Shown here piece after piece: positions 1-9,825 of a DNA stretch of 64,000 bases. Every line of letters starts with the position of its first letter. Within the stretch, counting starts at the first letter, position 1. Where the stretch lies: the NCBI RefSeq assembly GCF_020410745.1, contig NZ_CP084528.1:1426001-1490000 (forward strand), read 5' to 3'. Source of the DNA: Kaistella polysaccharea (lineage in GTDB: Bacteria > Bacteroidota > Bacteroidia > Flavobacteriales > Weeksellaceae). The translations under genes and the position numbers were made by a program. The notes below the pieces were generated by a model. The model was given only the letters and a program-made list of their open reading frames with translations, had not been told where the DNA came from and did no database searches.

Positions 1-92
1 GTTCGGGAGCTTCGATACGTTACAAAGGAAATCCAACGCTAGTTGGAGCCGGGAAATCTTCAAGCGGCGGAAGCGTTAAACCATTAAATTAA
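1..92 (+). CDS. C-terminal end of a head-GIN (DUF2807-like) protein, partial
   Basis: Only the last 29 codons and the stop (90-92) are in the window; the frame starts at base 3. The tail reads SGASIRYKGNP, then GAGKSSSGGSV, and ends KPLN. This Gly/Ser-rich ending after an 'xYxGNPxL' strand is typical of the DUF2807 putative autotransporter adhesin head-GIN domain, a secreted beta-helix-like fold of Bacteroidota. The next gene begins 4 bases after the stop, so the two are probably cotranscribed. The family call rests on this short tail alone. Confidence 0.55.
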   Translation, partial: SGASIRYKGNPTLVGAGKSSSGGSVKPLN

Positions 93-96
93 TACC

Positions 97-621
97 ATGA
101 AAAAACTATATTTTTTCTCAACAGTTGTTCTGATGTTATTTTCCGTACAATCTTGCATCGTGTCATCCAGCCCCAATATGGCATTTTTCGACAATCCCTA
201 CTACGATTATAAAGATGCGCATTTTACCAGTGTTAATGTTCCCATGTTTCTGGCAAAACCAATCGTTAAAAAAGCGCTAAAAGACGACGGTGAAAGTGAA
301 GAACTCATCAATATCATCAAGAAAATATCGGATATAAAAGTGATGACTATCGAAAATGGAAACCAAGAAATGGTCGCTGATTTCGCAAAATACCTAACCA
401 AAAATAATTTTGAGGAATGGGTAACGGTAAAAAAAGATAAGGAAACCATCAATTTCCAGGCAAAGCAGAAAGGTGAACGCATCAGAAAACTCTTAATCAC
501 GGTGGCTTCAGGAAAGGAATTAGTTTATGTGGATGTTTCTGGAAACTTTACGGCAGATGATATTTCAAAACTCATTAATTATTCGGAGAAAAATGAAATC
601 CGAAGTAAAATGAAGAATTAG
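97..621 (+). CDS. DUF4252-type lipoprotein
   Basis: 174 residues. The N-terminus is a lipoprotein signal peptide with lipobox VQSC (Cys about residue 20), so it should be anchored in the envelope. The mature part alternates lysine-rich helices and strands and looks like DUF4252, a Bacteroidota family of unknown function often found beside DUF2807 proteins and an ECF sigma factor. Here it follows the DUF2807-like tail by 4 bases, which fits that neighbourhood. No catalytic motif is visible. Confidence 0.7.
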   Translation: MKKLYFFSTVVLMLFSVQSCIVSSSPNMAFFDNPYYDYKDAHFTSVNVPMFLAKPIVKKALKDDGESEELINIIKKISDIKVMTIENGNQEMVADFAKYLTKNNFEEWVTVKKDKETINFQAKQKGERIRKLLITVASGKELVYVDVSGNFTADDISKLINYSEKNEIRSKMKN

Positions 622-665
622 TTATTATTTTTACAGAAGTGTTTTATTTTTTTTAAATTTAGCAC

Positions 666-3209
666 ATGAAATTCAGTAAAATAGTAATAAGTCTTTTTCT
701 CTGCTTCAGTTTATATGTAAAGGCACAACTGGATTTAGAACACTGGTTTCCACCCGTTTATCAGACGGGAAGTGTTTATAAACTTTCTGAATTTTACTTT
801 TACCTCTCTACAGATAAAATTACGCCTTTTACTGTGAAAGTTTATAGTAACAATGTTTTGCTAAAAACATTAACTATCAGTAAATCCATGCCCGGAATTT
901 TATCACCTCAAGACTTTGATACCAGCTTGATCCATGTAGCTACAGACAGGCGAGTTATGAAAGTAATCCCCGCTGGTATTCAGATGGCAGGGGAAAAGAG
1001 TTTTTACGCAAGTTTGCGCCTTGCAACAGGTCCGTTAATAACTTCGGCGAAAATTGCCGATATTTTTTCGTCTAAAGGAAAATCAGGCTTAGGCAAAGAT
1101 TTCTTCACCGTTATGGATCAGATTATTCTTTACGGGAACAATCCGAATAGCATGAATTATTTTGCCTCCGTAATTGCTACCAGAGATGATACTCATGTTA
1201 AAGTTTCCGATTACGATAAGGAAATTATTTTTTCTGACGGTCTAAAGCATGAAAATTTAGAATTTACCTTACAGAAAGGGCAATCTTATGTTGTCGCCGC
1301 CGATAAAAGAGCAAATACAGATTACATTTTAGATGATAACGATCCTAATCTTATTGGGGTCAGAATTACTTCCGATAAGCCGATTGTAGTTTCCAATGGA
1401 AATTTCGTGAGCCAAGATATTGGCGTAGAAGGCGGCGGTAACATGAATGCGGATCAGACCATGCCTACATCGAAAATTGGTAAAGAATATTTCGTGGTAA
1501 ACGGAATGACCAAAACGGAAGCAGGCATGGAAAAAGTAATCGTAGTAGCGACCAAAGACGGTACTAAAATTTATTTTAATAACGACACAGAACCTTATAA
1601 AACGCTTAATAAAGGTGAACATTTTATAAGTCCATCGCCAAACAAAAAAAACACCTGGATAGACGGAACTCAAGAAGGCTTTCGAAATCCAGAACCTTTT
1701 GATATCCCCACCCGAGGCATGTACGTTCGTACTTCGCAGCCGGTATATTTATATCAGTTGATTGGTGGATATAATTTTATGGTTCGCGGACCAGTTCCGG
1801 ACAGAACAGATTTTACGAGCGGAATGTTGTTTTCTTACCCAATCGACAAAGATTATTTGCCCGATCCGCGGCAAAAATTATCGAATACCATTGAAATTCC
1901 TAGCGTTGCTAAATTAGGAGTCGTTGATGTTTTTAACAAAATTACCGTGAAAACGCCCGATAATGCAGCGATTACCTTTAATGGAGGTTCCGTTACAGAT
2001 TTTTCCACCATTCCCGGAAAACCAGGTTGGTCCTATTTTACAAGAATAAATTATGGCGGCAATATCAGTATAAATTCCAACAAAAGTTTGATGGTCGATA
2101 CCGTGGGTGGTTTTCGGTATGCAGGTTATGGCGGCGGTTACACTGGTTTTTCTAATGATCCTTTCATTATTAAAAATGGAAATTGCATCGAAGAAGGCGT
2201 CTTTCTATATCTTAATAATATCGATTTTGAAGGATTTCAGTGGAAACTTGATGGCGTAGATATTACTGGAGAAACGGGTTCAACGATTACGCCCAAACTT
2301 CCTGGAAATTACACCTGTGTGGTTTCTTACATGGATTTTACTTTTACAACTTCGCCTGTACGAGTAGATAACTGTCCTTATCTCGTTGTGGAGAAAAACG
2401 AAGGAATCCAATGCCATTCTTTCACTCTTGATGCCTCATTTTCACCGCCAAGACCTAGAGATGAGGTCGCTTCAACGCGCATTTTAACGGAACCTTTTCG
2501 CGGCAAAGCCATTATTAAAGACGGAGTCATATTCGTGAAAATAGATGAAGATTTTTCAGGAGAAAACCGGCTCGTTTATGAAATTAAAGGATCAAGTGGA
2601 TTTTCGCAAACCGTTAAAGTAAATTTTTCAGTTTACCCAATACCCAAAATCGAACTGAAAGAATCTATATTTCCCAAAGGATTCCGTAATACAAGTTATG
2701 TGTATGATTTGACGGAAGCCACCCTATCAAACCCCGATGCGAACAAAATAAAGTACTTTCAGACTGTAAATCAAAATCCTGGGGACGAGATTACCGGATC
2801 TTTAATTAATAATTTTTCTACTAACAAAACGGAAATTTACGCCCAAATAACCTACGGAAGTGGCTGTACAATCCTTCGTGAAATTGGTCTGATTCAGACA
2901 AAAATTCCCGATCAACCTGGCGATCCTAATGCAATTTTACCAAATTTTTTCTCTCCAAACAACGATGGAATAAATGATTTTTGGTGTTATGAAAATTTAG
3001 GAAATATGTCCACTTTAAAATTAGCCATCTATGACCGATATGGGACGAAAGTTTATGAACATACCACTAACGAAACCTGCTGGGACGGAAAAACGAAGAC
3101 GGGAATCAGTTTTCCCACCGGAACTTACTGGGTTTATTATATCGTAACTGACGCAGAGGGCGTTCAAACACAGAAGTCCCAGTGGATTTTATTAAAAAAT
3201 GCGAATTAA
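666..3209 (+). CDS. Large secreted surface protein with T9SS type B (CHU_C) sorting domain
   Basis: 847 residues. A cleavable signal peptide ends near AQLDLEHW. Residues about 100-400 resemble the IgGFc-binding N-terminal-like domain of bacterial surface proteins (strands such as KPIVVSNGNFV and GKEYFVVNG). The middle looks Ig-like. The last ~90 residues are a gliding-motility-associated C-terminal domain: NFFSPNNDGINDFW, then YDRYGTKVYE, then WDGKTKTG and FPTGTYWVYYIV. That domain marks export by the type IX system and attachment to the cell surface. A near-match -7 box (TAAATTTA, 654-661) lies just upstream. The IgGFc-like assignment is weaker than the sorting-domain call. Confidence 0.8.
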   Translation: MKFSKIVISLFLCFSLYVKAQLDLEHWFPPVYQTGSVYKLSEFYFYLSTDKITPFTVKVYSNNVLLKTLTISKSMPGILSPQDFDTSLIHVATDRRVMKVIPAGIQMAGEKSFYASLRLATGPLITSAKIADIFSSKGKSGLGKDFFTVMDQIILYGNNPNSMNYFASVIATRDDTHVKVSDYDKEIIFSDGLKHENLEFTLQKGQSYVVAADKRANTDYILDDNDPNLIGVRITSDKPIVVSNGNFVSQDIGVEGGGNMNADQTMPTSKIGKEYFVVNGMTKTEAGMEKVIVVATKDGTKIYFNNDTEPYKTLNKGEHFISPSPNKKNTWIDGTQEGFRNPEPFDIPTRGMYVRTSQPVYLYQLIGGYNFMVRGPVPDRTDFTSGMLFSYPIDKDYLPDPRQKLSNTIEIPSVAKLGVVDVFNKITVKTPDNAAITFNGGSVTDFSTIPGKPGWSYFTRINYGGNISINSNKSLMVDTVGGFRYAGYGGGYTGFSNDPFIIKNGNCIEEGVFLYLNNIDFEGFQWKLDGVDITGETGSTITPKLPGNYTCVVSYMDFTFTTSPVRVDNCPYLVVEKNEGIQCHSFTLDASFSPPRPRDEVASTRILTEPFRGKAIIKDGVIFVKIDEDFSGENRLVYEIKGSSGFSQTVKVNFSVYPIPKIELKESIFPKGFRNTSYVYDLTEATLSNPDANKIKYFQTVNQNPGDEITGSLINNFSTNKTEIYAQITYGSGCTILREIGLIQTKIPDQPGDPNAILPNFFSPNNDGINDFWCYENLGNMSTLKLAIYDRYGTKVYEHTTNETCWDGKTKTGISFPTGTYWVYYIVTDAEGVQTQKSQWILLKNAN

Positions 3210-3279
3210 AGTTTTGTTAACAAAAAGCAGAAATTTTTATTTTAAATAAAAATAACTTAATTTCGCGCAGAAAGTAAAG

Positions 3280-4740
3280 ATGTCTATTCATAACAAAATC
3301 GTAGAAACTGCCATCACTTTCGATGACGTTCTGTTAATACCTTCTTATTCAGAAGTTTTACCTAATCAGGTTTCCCTAAAATCACGACTTTCCGATAAAA
3401 TCACCCTTCATGTTCCTATAGTTTCCGCTGCGATGGATACGGTTACAGAAGCTGAAATGGCAATAGCTCTCGCACGAGTTGGCGGCCTCGGGTTTATTCA
3501 CAAAAACATGCCGATTGAAGAGCAAGCAGCGCAGGTTTACCGTGTTAAACGCTCGGAGAATGGGATGATTTCTGATCCTGTTACTCTTACAAAAGACCAT
3601 ACGTTAAAGGAAGCCAGAGATTTAATGGCGCAGTACAAAATTTCCGGTTTACCGGTGGTTGATGATGAAAACACACTGATTGGCATTATTACCAACCGCG
3701 ATGTAAAATATCAGGAAAACCTAGATGCTAAAGTGGAAGAATTAATGACGAAAGACAAACTCATTACTTCTGATAAAGCCACCAATTTGGAACAGGCAAA
3801 AGAAATTTTACTTCAAAATAGAGTTGAAAAACTTCCTATTGTTGATAAAAACTTTAAACTGGTTGGTCTTATTACCATTAAAGATATCGACAATCAAATG
3901 GAATATCCAAATGCTAACAAAGACAGCAGCGGACGCTTGATTGTAGGTGCTGGTGTGGGTGTTGGCGAAGATACGATTGAGCGGGTAACCGCTTTAGTAA
4001 AAGCTGGCGTTGATATTATCGCAGTAGATTCTGCACACGGTCACTCTAAAGGCGTTTTGGATAAAGTGGTCGAAATCCGAAAAAACTTCCCTGATCTTGA
4101 TATCGTAGGCGGAAATATTGTTACCGCTGATGCAGCCAAAGATTTAATAAAAGCGGGCGCCAACATTCTTAAAGTTGGAGTGGGTCCAGGGTCAATATGT
4201 ACAACCAGAGTTGTGGCAGGTGTTGGAGTTCCTCAACTTTCTGCAATTTATAATGTATTCGAATATGCAAAAAGTAAAAATGTTGCTGTAATCGCTGATG
4301 GTGGAATTAAACTTTCCGGAGATATTGTAAAAGCCCTAGCTTCGGGCGCAAATGCGGTGATGCTTGGTTCTTTATTAGCCGGAACTGATGAAGCTCCGGG
4401 AGAAGAAATTATTTTTCAGGGACGAAAGTTCAAATCTTATCAGGGAATGGGTTCACTTTCAGCCATGCGACGTGGCGGAAAAGAAAGATACTTTCAAAGT
4501 GAAGCAAAAAAGTTTGTACCGGAGGGTATTGAAGGTAGAGTTCCCCACAAAGGCAGTTTAGAAGACGTAGTTTTTCAACTTACTGGCGGAATAAGAGCCG
4601 GAATGGGTTATTGCGGAACGAAAGATATCCCTACGTTACAGGAAGATGGAAAAATGGTTATGATTACGGGAAGTGGTTTGAAAGAATCGCATCCGCATGA
4701 CGTTATCATTACGCAGGAAGCACCTAATTATTCTTTATAA
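3280..4740 (+). CDS. guaB: IMP dehydrogenase
   Basis: 486 residues, the usual length. It oxidises IMP to XMP with NAD+, the committed step of guanine nucleotide synthesis, in the cytosol. The TIM barrel is interrupted at about residues 95-215 by two CBS modules (…[18 protein letters not shown]…, …[18 protein letters not shown]…). The catalytic loop GPGSICTTR places the active-site Cys at residue 307, followed by the ADGGIK and YQGMGS phosphate-binding segments. It is transcribed alone and closed by a strong hairpin at 4757-4789. Confidence 0.97.
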   Translation: MSIHNKIVETAITFDDVLLIPSYSEVLPNQVSLKSRLSDKITLHVPIVSAAMDTVTEAEMAIALARVGGLGFIHKNMPIEEQAAQVYRVKRSENGMISDPVTLTKDHTLKEARDLMAQYKISGLPVVDDENTLIGIITNRDVKYQENLDAKVEELMTKDKLITSDKATNLEQAKEILLQNRVEKLPIVDKNFKLVGLITIKDIDNQMEYPNANKDSSGRLIVGAGVGVGEDTIERVTALVKAGVDIIAVDSAHGHSKGVLDKVVEIRKNFPDLDIVGGNIVTADAAKDLIKAGANILKVGVGPGSICTTRVVAGVGVPQLSAIYNVFEYAKSKNVAVIADGGIKLSGDIVKALASGANAVMLGSLLAGTDEAPGEEIIFQGRKFKSYQGMGSLSAMRRGGKERYFQSEAKKFVPEGIEGRVPHKGSLEDVVFQLTGGIRAGMGYCGTKDIPTLQEDGKMVMITGSGLKESHPHDVIITQEAPNYSL

Positions 4741-4756
4741 AGAAAATACACCATAA

Positions 4757-4789
4757 CAAATGCCGAAGTTTTGCTTCGGCATTTGTTTT
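4757..4789 (+). terminator. Rho-independent terminator after guaB
   Basis: Perfect 12-bp stem (4757-4768 with 4774-4785, CAAATGCCGAAG arm), 5-base loop, then TTTT. It lies 17 bases after the guaB stop. Confidence 0.9.
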
Positions 4790-4824
4790 AAAATTCTTTA
4801 TATTTACTTTTTTAGAAAAGCTTT

Positions 4825-5280
4825 ATGAAATCATTTTTCACTGCACTTTTATTATTTTTATTCCTCAGCTGTGATATCTTGCCACCTGGCAGCGTTTACC
4901 GTTCTTTCCCCGGTACCAATACTTCTGCATCATCTGGATCTAGAAGTGAAAGTTCAGAATTCAATGATTTAATGGCAAAAGATCAAATCAATAAAAAGAA
5001 AGTAACGGCAGAAGTTTTAACTTACCTTTTAAATGATCCAGATCCTACTGAAAAACAAACTGCGGCCGTTATCGAAAATACCTCAAACTGCAATATTATC
5101 ATCAGAGTAGTCGGCATCAGCAACAACCTGATTTATAATTTCCCGATTGGTCGGCAATCTAAAAATCAGTTTGTGATTGATAAAGGTAATTACACTTTAA
5201 AATCGGATATTTGCGGAGCTAATTATTATTCTCAAAAAAACATTAGTGAACCGCTCATTTTAAAGCTTTCCAATAATTGA
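4825..5280 (+). CDS. Small lipoprotein, DUF6759-like
   Basis: 151 residues. The signal peptide has lipobox LFLSC-like (…FLFLSCDILPPG), so it is a lipoprotein. The middle is Ser-rich and low complexity. The C-terminal ~75 residues (VIENTSNCNIIIRVVG … ICGANYYSQK) match closely the C-terminus of the protein at 23000-23761: both have IENxSNCNxIxR, a central FxIxKGxYxxxxxxCGAxYxSQK block, and two conserved cysteines. I recall this block as DUF6759 of Chryseobacterium. Function unknown. Confidence 0.65.
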   Translation: MKSFFTALLLFLFLSCDILPPGSVYRSFPGTNTSASSGSRSESSEFNDLMAKDQINKKKVTAEVLTYLLNDPDPTEKQTAAVIENTSNCNIIIRVVGISNNLIYNFPIGRQSKNQFVIDKGNYTLKSDICGANYYSQKNISEPLILKLSNN

Positions 5281-5406
5281 TTTATATTTCTCCAGAAAAA
5301 ATTTTATCTTCTGTCATAATGCTTCACCAAAAAAGTGCGGAATTCCTCAATGCTTTATATTTAAAAGTCTTGAGTAGAACAGGTGATAAAATTCATACCT
5401 AATAAT

Positions 5407-5437
5407 TTTGAAATACATTCTAATTCGGATAACTTTG
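5407..5437 (+). promoter_or_regulatory. Bacteroidota sigma-A promoter for nirK operon
   Basis: TTTG (5407-5410), a 19-base spacer and TAACTTTG (5430-5437) fit the Bacteroidota -33/-7 consensus TTTG-N17-23-TAnnTTTG exactly. The predicted transcript starts near 5443, about 28 bases before the nirK ATG. I saw no convincing FNR/CRP-type palindrome in 5281-5406. Confidence 0.8.
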
Positions 5438-5470
5438 TCCTATTAAAAAACAGTAAAAAATATCATTCAA

Positions 5471-6508
5471 ATGAAACGAATTGTAACAAGCTTTGCTTTA
5501 GCCCTTTTAACATTACAGGCGTGCAAACAAACTCCAGGCGACAACGCCAAAGCAACAACTGAAAATTCCGCAATGGATATTAAAGTGAGTGGCGAAACTG
5601 AAACCCAAGCCAAACTAAATCCACCAATGGTTCCTGCTGCAATCGGCAACAGAGCTGCAAAAAAAGTAGTTGTTCACTTAGAAGCAACTGAGGAAGAGGG
5701 TGTTTTGGCTGATGGCGTAACCTATAAATTCTGGACTTTCAACAGTACCGTACCAGGAACTTTTATTAGAATCAGAGTTGGTGATGAAGTTGAACTTCAC
5801 CTTAAAAATGCAAGTAACAGCGTAATGCCACACAATATTGACCTTCACGCAGTAAACGGCCCAGGTGGCGGTGCAGAAGCGACAAATGTAGCTCCAGGGA
5901 AAGAAGCGATCTTCAATTTCAAAGCGTTAAATCCAGGATTATTTGTTTATCACTGTGCTGCAGCACCAGTTCCATTGCACATCGCAAACGGAATGTACGG
6001 TTTGATCTTAGTAGAACCAGAAGGTGGTTTGCCTAAAGTAGATCGTGAATATTACATTATGCAAGGTGAATTCTATACAAAAGGAAAGACTGACGAAAAA
6101 GGTCTTCAGGAATTTGATCAAGACAAAGGTGTTGACGAAAGACCAACTTACGTAGTATTTAATGGTAAGAAAAATGCCTTAATGGGTGCTGATGCTTTAG
6201 AAGCTAAAGTTGGAGAAACAGTAAGAATGTTCGTGGGTAATGGTGGACCAAACTTGGTGTCTTCCTTCCACGTAATTGGGGAAATTTTCGACAGAGTGTA
6301 TGTTGAAGGTGGAACAACCATTAATAAAAATATTCAAACTACAGTAATTCCCGCAGGTGGTGCAGCTATGGTAGAATTTAAAGTTGAAGAACCCGGAAAT
6401 TATATTTTGGTAGACCACTCAATTTTCAGAGCATTTAATAAAGGTGCCATCGGAATGTTGAAAGTTACAGGTGAGAAGAATCCAAAAATTTTCCATAAAG
6501 TACAATAA
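5471..6508 (+). CDS. nirK: Copper-containing nitrite reductase, AniA type, lipoprotein
   Basis: 345 residues; reduces nitrite to NO at the envelope. The signal peptide ends in lipobox LQAC (Cys18), then a Thr/Ala/Lys-rich tether and two cupredoxin domains. Type 1 copper ligands are H121, C162, H170 and M175 ([15 protein letters not shown]); type 2 ligands are H126, H161 and H316; catalytic residues are D124 and H267 ([11 protein letters not shown]). The eight-residue C162-H170 step is the short loop of AniA-like (class II) enzymes rather than the longer Alcaligenes-type loop. It leads a cluster with a NirV-like protein and an SCO copper chaperone. No other denitrification gene lies in the window. 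Confidence 0.95.
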   Translation: MKRIVTSFALALLTLQACKQTPGDNAKATTENSAMDIKVSGETETQAKLNPPMVPAAIGNRAAKKVVVHLEATEEEGVLADGVTYKFWTFNSTVPGTFIRIRVGDEVELHLKNASNSVMPHNIDLHAVNGPGGGAEATNVAPGKEAIFNFKALNPGLFVYHCAAAPVPLHIANGMYGLILVEPEGGLPKVDREYYIMQGEFYTKGKTDEKGLQEFDQDKGVDERPTYVVFNGKKNALMGADALEAKVGETVRMFVGNGGPNLVSSFHVIGEIFDRVYVEGGTTINKNIQTTVIPAGGAAMVEFKVEEPGNYILVDHSIFRAFNKGAIGMLKVTGEKNPKIFHKVQ

Positions 6509-6543
6509 CATTATCTCATTAATCATCAATAAAAGAAACCACC

Positions 6544-7386
6544 ATGTTCAAAATTTTTAAAATATTTCTGTACTTCGGTGGTTTCTTTTTTCTTTTAACC
6601 GCTTGCGACAAAGTATCGGCGTTCAATTCCACAAAAGAATCTGCCAAATCCGATAATAAGGAAGTTTCTATAAATCCAGATGTCAAAATGGTTTTGATTA
6701 AAGGTGGCGAATACCAACCTTTTTATGGAGAAGACAGCTCTTTGGTTCAGGTTCAGGATTTTTTACTCGATGAAAAACCGGTAACGAATAAAGAATTTCT
6801 AGACTTCGTACAGAAGAATCCGAAATGGAAACGCAGCCATGTAAAAGCAGTTTTTGCCGATGACACTTATTTGAAAGATTGGCAAAATGATGAAACCTTA
6901 CCGAAAAATGCCGATCCAAATGCAGCGGTAACTTTCGTCTCCTGGTTTGCTGCAAAAGCCTACGCAAAAAGTGCGGGAAAAAGATTGCCGACTTTAGATG
7001 AATGGGAATATGTCGCGATGGCCGACGAAGAAAGTGCCAATGCCAGAGACAAGTCCACCTACTCCGCTCATTTGATTAATCTTTATAATCAGAAAGAAAG
7101 GGAAAAAAATGCGGTGAAAATCTCTCAACCAAATTATTATGGCGTTTATAATATGTTTGATTTGGTTTGGGAATGGACAGACGATTTTAATTCCATCATG
7201 ACGACCAGTGATTCCAGAACAGCAGAATTTGATGACAAAGGTCTATTCTGTGCTTCTGCAGCCACAAGTACTACCGATGTTTTAAATTATGCATCGTTTA
7301 TGCGGTACGCTTTCCGATCAAGTTTAAAAGCCAATTATACCGTAGGAAACCTCGGTTTCCGATGCGCAAAAGACGTTACAAAATGA
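6544..7386 (+). CDS. NirV-like lipoprotein with FGE-sulfatase (SUMF1) fold
   Basis: 280 residues, lipobox LLTAC (Cys21). After a short linker, the body has formylglycine-generating-enzyme family features: VLIKGGEYQPFYG, LDEKPVTNKEFLDFV, AVTFVSWFAAKAYAKSAGKRLPT, DEWEYVA, YNMFDLVWEWTDD and a final LGFRCAKD. In proteobacteria a protein of this fold, NirV, sits directly after nirK, and this gene has the same place. It lies 35 bases after nirK and overlaps the SCO gene by 4 bases (ATGA). Its exact role in nitrite reductase maturation is not known to me. Confidence 0.8.
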   Translation: MFKIFKIFLYFGGFFFLLTACDKVSAFNSTKESAKSDNKEVSINPDVKMVLIKGGEYQPFYGEDSSLVQVQDFLLDEKPVTNKEFLDFVQKNPKWKRSHVKAVFADDTYLKDWQNDETLPKNADPNAAVTFVSWFAAKAYAKSAGKRLPTLDEWEYVAMADEESANARDKSTYSAHLINLYNQKEREKNAVKISQPNYYGVYNMFDLVWEWTDDFNSIMTTSDSRTAEFDDKGLFCASAATSTTDVLNYASFMRYAFRSSLKANYTVGNLGFRCAKDVTK

Positions 7387-7955
7387 AAAATATTATAATA
7401 CTCTTTTTTTCAGCGATTCTACTCTTTTCTTGTAATGAGAATAAAGCGTCGCAAAAAGAGGAAAAAGCACTTAGCGAATCAATATTTTTATTAGATTCAA
7501 AATGGCAGAATCAAGATGCGAAGGAACTTGAGTTAAAAGATCTGAAAGGAAAAAACATCGTAATGGTGATGATTTTCACCAGTTGTAAAACGGCTTGTCC
7601 GATTTTGGTTTCTGATATGCAAAAAATTGCAAAAAAGATCACTGCAGACAAACTGAAAGAAACAACCATGGTATTAGTTTCCATTGATCCGGAAAATGAT
7701 ACGCCCGAAGTTTTAAAACAATACGGAAAGCAACACAAAATGGAGGGTGAGCCTTGGCTTTTCCTCAGAAGTGATAAAGAATCTGTACGGGAACTGGCCA
7801 ATGTTTTAGCCGTGAAATACAAAAAGATTTCTCCTATCGTATTCTCGCATTCTAATATTATAACAGTTTTTAATGAAAACGGAGAAATGATTGATCAGAC
7901 GGAAGGAATCGTAAACTCGGATGCTGTGGCCAAAACAGTAAACGAATTGAACTAA
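7383..7955 (+). CDS. SCO1/SenC family copper chaperone lipoprotein
   Basis: 190 residues from the ATG at 7383, which overlaps the upstream stop as ATGA and begins directly with a lipoprotein signal (LLFSC, Cys about 17). The in-frame ATG at 7362 would put a charged MRKRRYK stretch before the signal and is less likely. It has a thioredoxin fold with the SCO copper site C68-x3-C72 (TSCKTACPIL) and H156 (FSHSN). SCO proteins load or reduce copper centres. Placed after nirK, it probably serves the nitrite reductase copper sites rather than cytochrome oxidase. Confidence 0.9.
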   Translation: MKNIIILFFSAILLFSCNENKASQKEEKALSESIFLLDSKWQNQDAKELELKDLKGKNIVMVMIFTSCKTACPILVSDMQKIAKKITADKLKETTMVLVSIDPENDTPEVLKQYGKQHKMEGEPWLFLRSDKESVRELANVLAVKYKKISPIVFSHSNIITVFNENGEMIDQTEGIVNSDAVAKTVNELN

Positions 7956-7968
7956 AATAACAACTTTA

Positions 7969-8006
7969 AAAAAATACCTGCAGAAGAAATTGTGCAGGTA
8001 TTTTTT
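7969..8006. terminator. Bidirectional terminator between nir cluster and DUF4407 gene
   Basis: A 14-bp stem (7969-7982 with 7993-8006) carries an A-run on the left and a T-run on the right, so it can end transcription from both converging sides. Confidence 0.85.
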
Positions 8007-8016
8007 GTTTTAAAAT

Positions 8017-9096
8017 TTAATGATCTTTTCCCAGATTATTTCTAAAATCATCAATTCGGTGATCGGTTAATGCATTTCCTTTTTCTATTTTTTCTTTAGA
8101 ATACAACCTGAAATCATTTTCCGTTTTTTCTAACAGATGATCATAGGGTCCGACAGAAGATATCAATTTTACTAAAACCGGTGCAATCTCGAGTGAAATA
8201 AATAATCCCATAATAAAAGCTGCCGCAACGCCAATGATGGCTGAGTTTTTCCCGAGTTCATCCAACGCCTGTAATCTTGCAGCAAAGCCATTAAACTGAT
8301 CCTCAAAAGTTTCCGTTTTATCTCTTTCCTTTTCGATATTGGTATAAACTTTCGAAACCTCTTTATCCAGATATTCCAGGCGCGGGGCAATCTGTTTCTG
8401 ATAATTTTCTAAATCAACGCGTCGTTGTTCTTTTAATTCTGCTTTTCTTTCGGCATTCGAGCCATAGCCTACTTTCCCGCTGGTTAAACCACTTTGTTTT
8501 CCTAATATTTCTTTTTCCAATTCTACAGCAGCCGAATCATAGGATTTTTGATAGTCTGCAATTTTGGTTTGAATTTGCTTTTTTTCAGTATCGAAAGGTC
8601 CGGATTGTTGTAGAATTCTGCCATTCATTTCCGCTTGAAGCTGCGTTTTATTTCTTTGAATAATGGTGTTCAATTGCTTATTGACTTCTTTCTCGAAAAT
8701 CTTTAATTCCAAAGGTTTAGAAATAATGATACCTAGAAAAGCCGCTAAAATTAAGCGAGGAATTGCCATCAAAATCTGATTCCACCACGTTCCTGTTTTC
8801 TTGATGGATGAAACAATATAACGGTCTAAATTAAAAATCATTAAACCCCACAAAATTGCAAAAGCAACGGAAATCCAAATATCATCAAACACCGTAAACA
8901 TGGCGTAACCCGCCGAAAGTGTCGCAAAAACTGCCGTGAAAAGTACAATTCCGCCAATGCCGGAAAACTTATTCCATTCACTTGGCGTTTTCTTTAAAAT
9001 ATGAATATTTCCGCCGGAGCAAACCATGAGAAATTTTTGAAACCAATTCATAGAATGATTAACTTGATTTAAAGGATTTATCTTTTGATTTTTCAT
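8017..9096 (-). CDS. DUF4407 membrane protein with coiled coil
   Basis: 359 residues. The N-terminal third has three to four membrane segments (GIVLFTAVFATLSAGYAMF; ISVAFAILWGLMIF; a third near residues 105-130), with the conserved FNLDRYIVSS between them. Residues ~135-270 are a charged Lys/Glu/Gln-rich coiled coil, and a last membrane segment (IGVAAAFIMGLFISLEIAPVLV) follows near 285-305. This matches DUF4407, a Bacteroidota and actinobacterial family of unknown function. It stands alone and converges on the nir cluster. Confidence 0.85.
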   Translation of the reverse strand: MKNQKINPLNQVNHSMNWFQKFLMVCSGGNIHILKKTPSEWNKFSGIGGIVLFTAVFATLSAGYAMFTVFDDIWISVAFAILWGLMIFNLDRYIVSSIKKTGTWWNQILMAIPRLILAAFLGIIISKPLELKIFEKEVNKQLNTIIQRNKTQLQAEMNGRILQQSGPFDTEKKQIQTKIADYQKSYDSAAVELEKEILGKQSGLTSGKVGYGSNAERKAELKEQRRVDLENYQKQIAPRLEYLDKEVSKVYTNIEKERDKTETFEDQFNGFAARLQALDELGKNSAIIGVAAAFIMGLFISLEIAPVLVKLISSVGPYDHLLEKTENDFRLYSKEKIEKGNALTDHRIDDFRNNLGKDH

Positions 9097-9236
9097 CTTT
9101 TAGTACTGTAATAATTAATTGGTATTAGAAAACGCAACAATGTTACAAATAGTATTAGGTTTAGCCAAGTAAATCTTTTGTATAATTAATGTGAACTGGT
9201 TTTACAAATAAATTGATTGATAATTAGAAAGTTACC

Positions 9237-9791
9237 TTACTTCAGCCGATCGGGATTTTGCTTTAGAAAACTGTCCCAGCCCGTATAGGACTTCTCTTGC
9301 GACACATTTCCAGAATTGAAATGGTGACAGACGGCAACTGCCAAACCATCAGATGCATCAAGATATTTCGTCGGAAATTCTTTAAGTTTTAGAAGGGTTT
9401 TCAGCATTCCGGCAACCTGCTCCTTACTGGCATTTCCGTTTCCCGTGATGGCCATTTTAATTTTTTTAGGGGAATATTCCGTGATCGGAACATCTCGGTA
9501 TAATGAAGCCGCCATGGCAACTCCCTGCGCGCGACCCAACTTCAGCATCGATTGCACATTCTTGCCAAAAAACGGAGCTTCGAGCGCAACCTCATCAGGA
9601 TGAAATTCATCAATTAAAGACAAAGTTCGTTCGAAAATATACTTGAGCTTGGTCTCGTGATTTGGATATTTTTTCAGAATCAATTCATGCATTGAAACCA
9701 ATTCCATCTTACTTCCTTGAACAGAAATAATTCCGAATCCCATAATAGTGGTTCCGGGATCAATTCCTAAAATTATTTTTTCGCTCTGCAT
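9237..9791 (-). CDS. ruvC: Crossover junction endodeoxyribonuclease RuvC
   Basis: 184 residues. Resolves Holliday junctions as a dimer on RuvAB-bound DNA. The acidic active site is visible: D11 (LGIDPGT), E71 (ALEAPFFGKN), and D145/D148 (DASDGLAVAVCHH). The start at 9791 leaves only ten residues before the first catalytic Asp, as in the family. A TAnnTTTG -7 box (9797-9804, reverse strand) sits 5 bases before the ATG, which would make the transcript nearly leaderless. It lies 34 bases downstream of the desaturase gene. Confidence 0.95.
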   Translation of the reverse strand: MQSEKIILGIDPGTTIMGFGIISVQGSKMELVSMHELILKKYPNHETKLKYIFERTLSLIDEFHPDEVALEAPFFGKNVQSMLKLGRAQGVAMAASLYRDVPITEYSPKKIKMAITGNGNASKEQVAGMLKTLLKLKEFPTKYLDASDGLAVAVCHHFNSGNVSQEKSYTGWDSFLKQNPDRLK

Positions 9792-9796
9792 TGGCG

Positions 9797-9804
9797 CAAA
9801 GGTA
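9797..9804 (-). promoter_or_regulatory. -7 box for ruvC
   Basis: Reverse-strand TACCTTTG ends 5 bases before the ruvC ATG. No TTTG -33 box is seen at the usual distance. Confidence 0.5.
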
Positions 9805-9825
9805 AGATAAGTATACTTTGGATTA

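Noticed and set aside
1329-1673. Minus-strand reading frame inside the T9SS type B gene
   Set aside because: Shadow of the real gene; no signal, domain or promoter.
5281-5406. FNR/NnrR-type operator before nirK
   Set aside because: Looked for TTGAT-n4-ATCAA-like palindromes and found none; only the housekeeping promoter is convincing.
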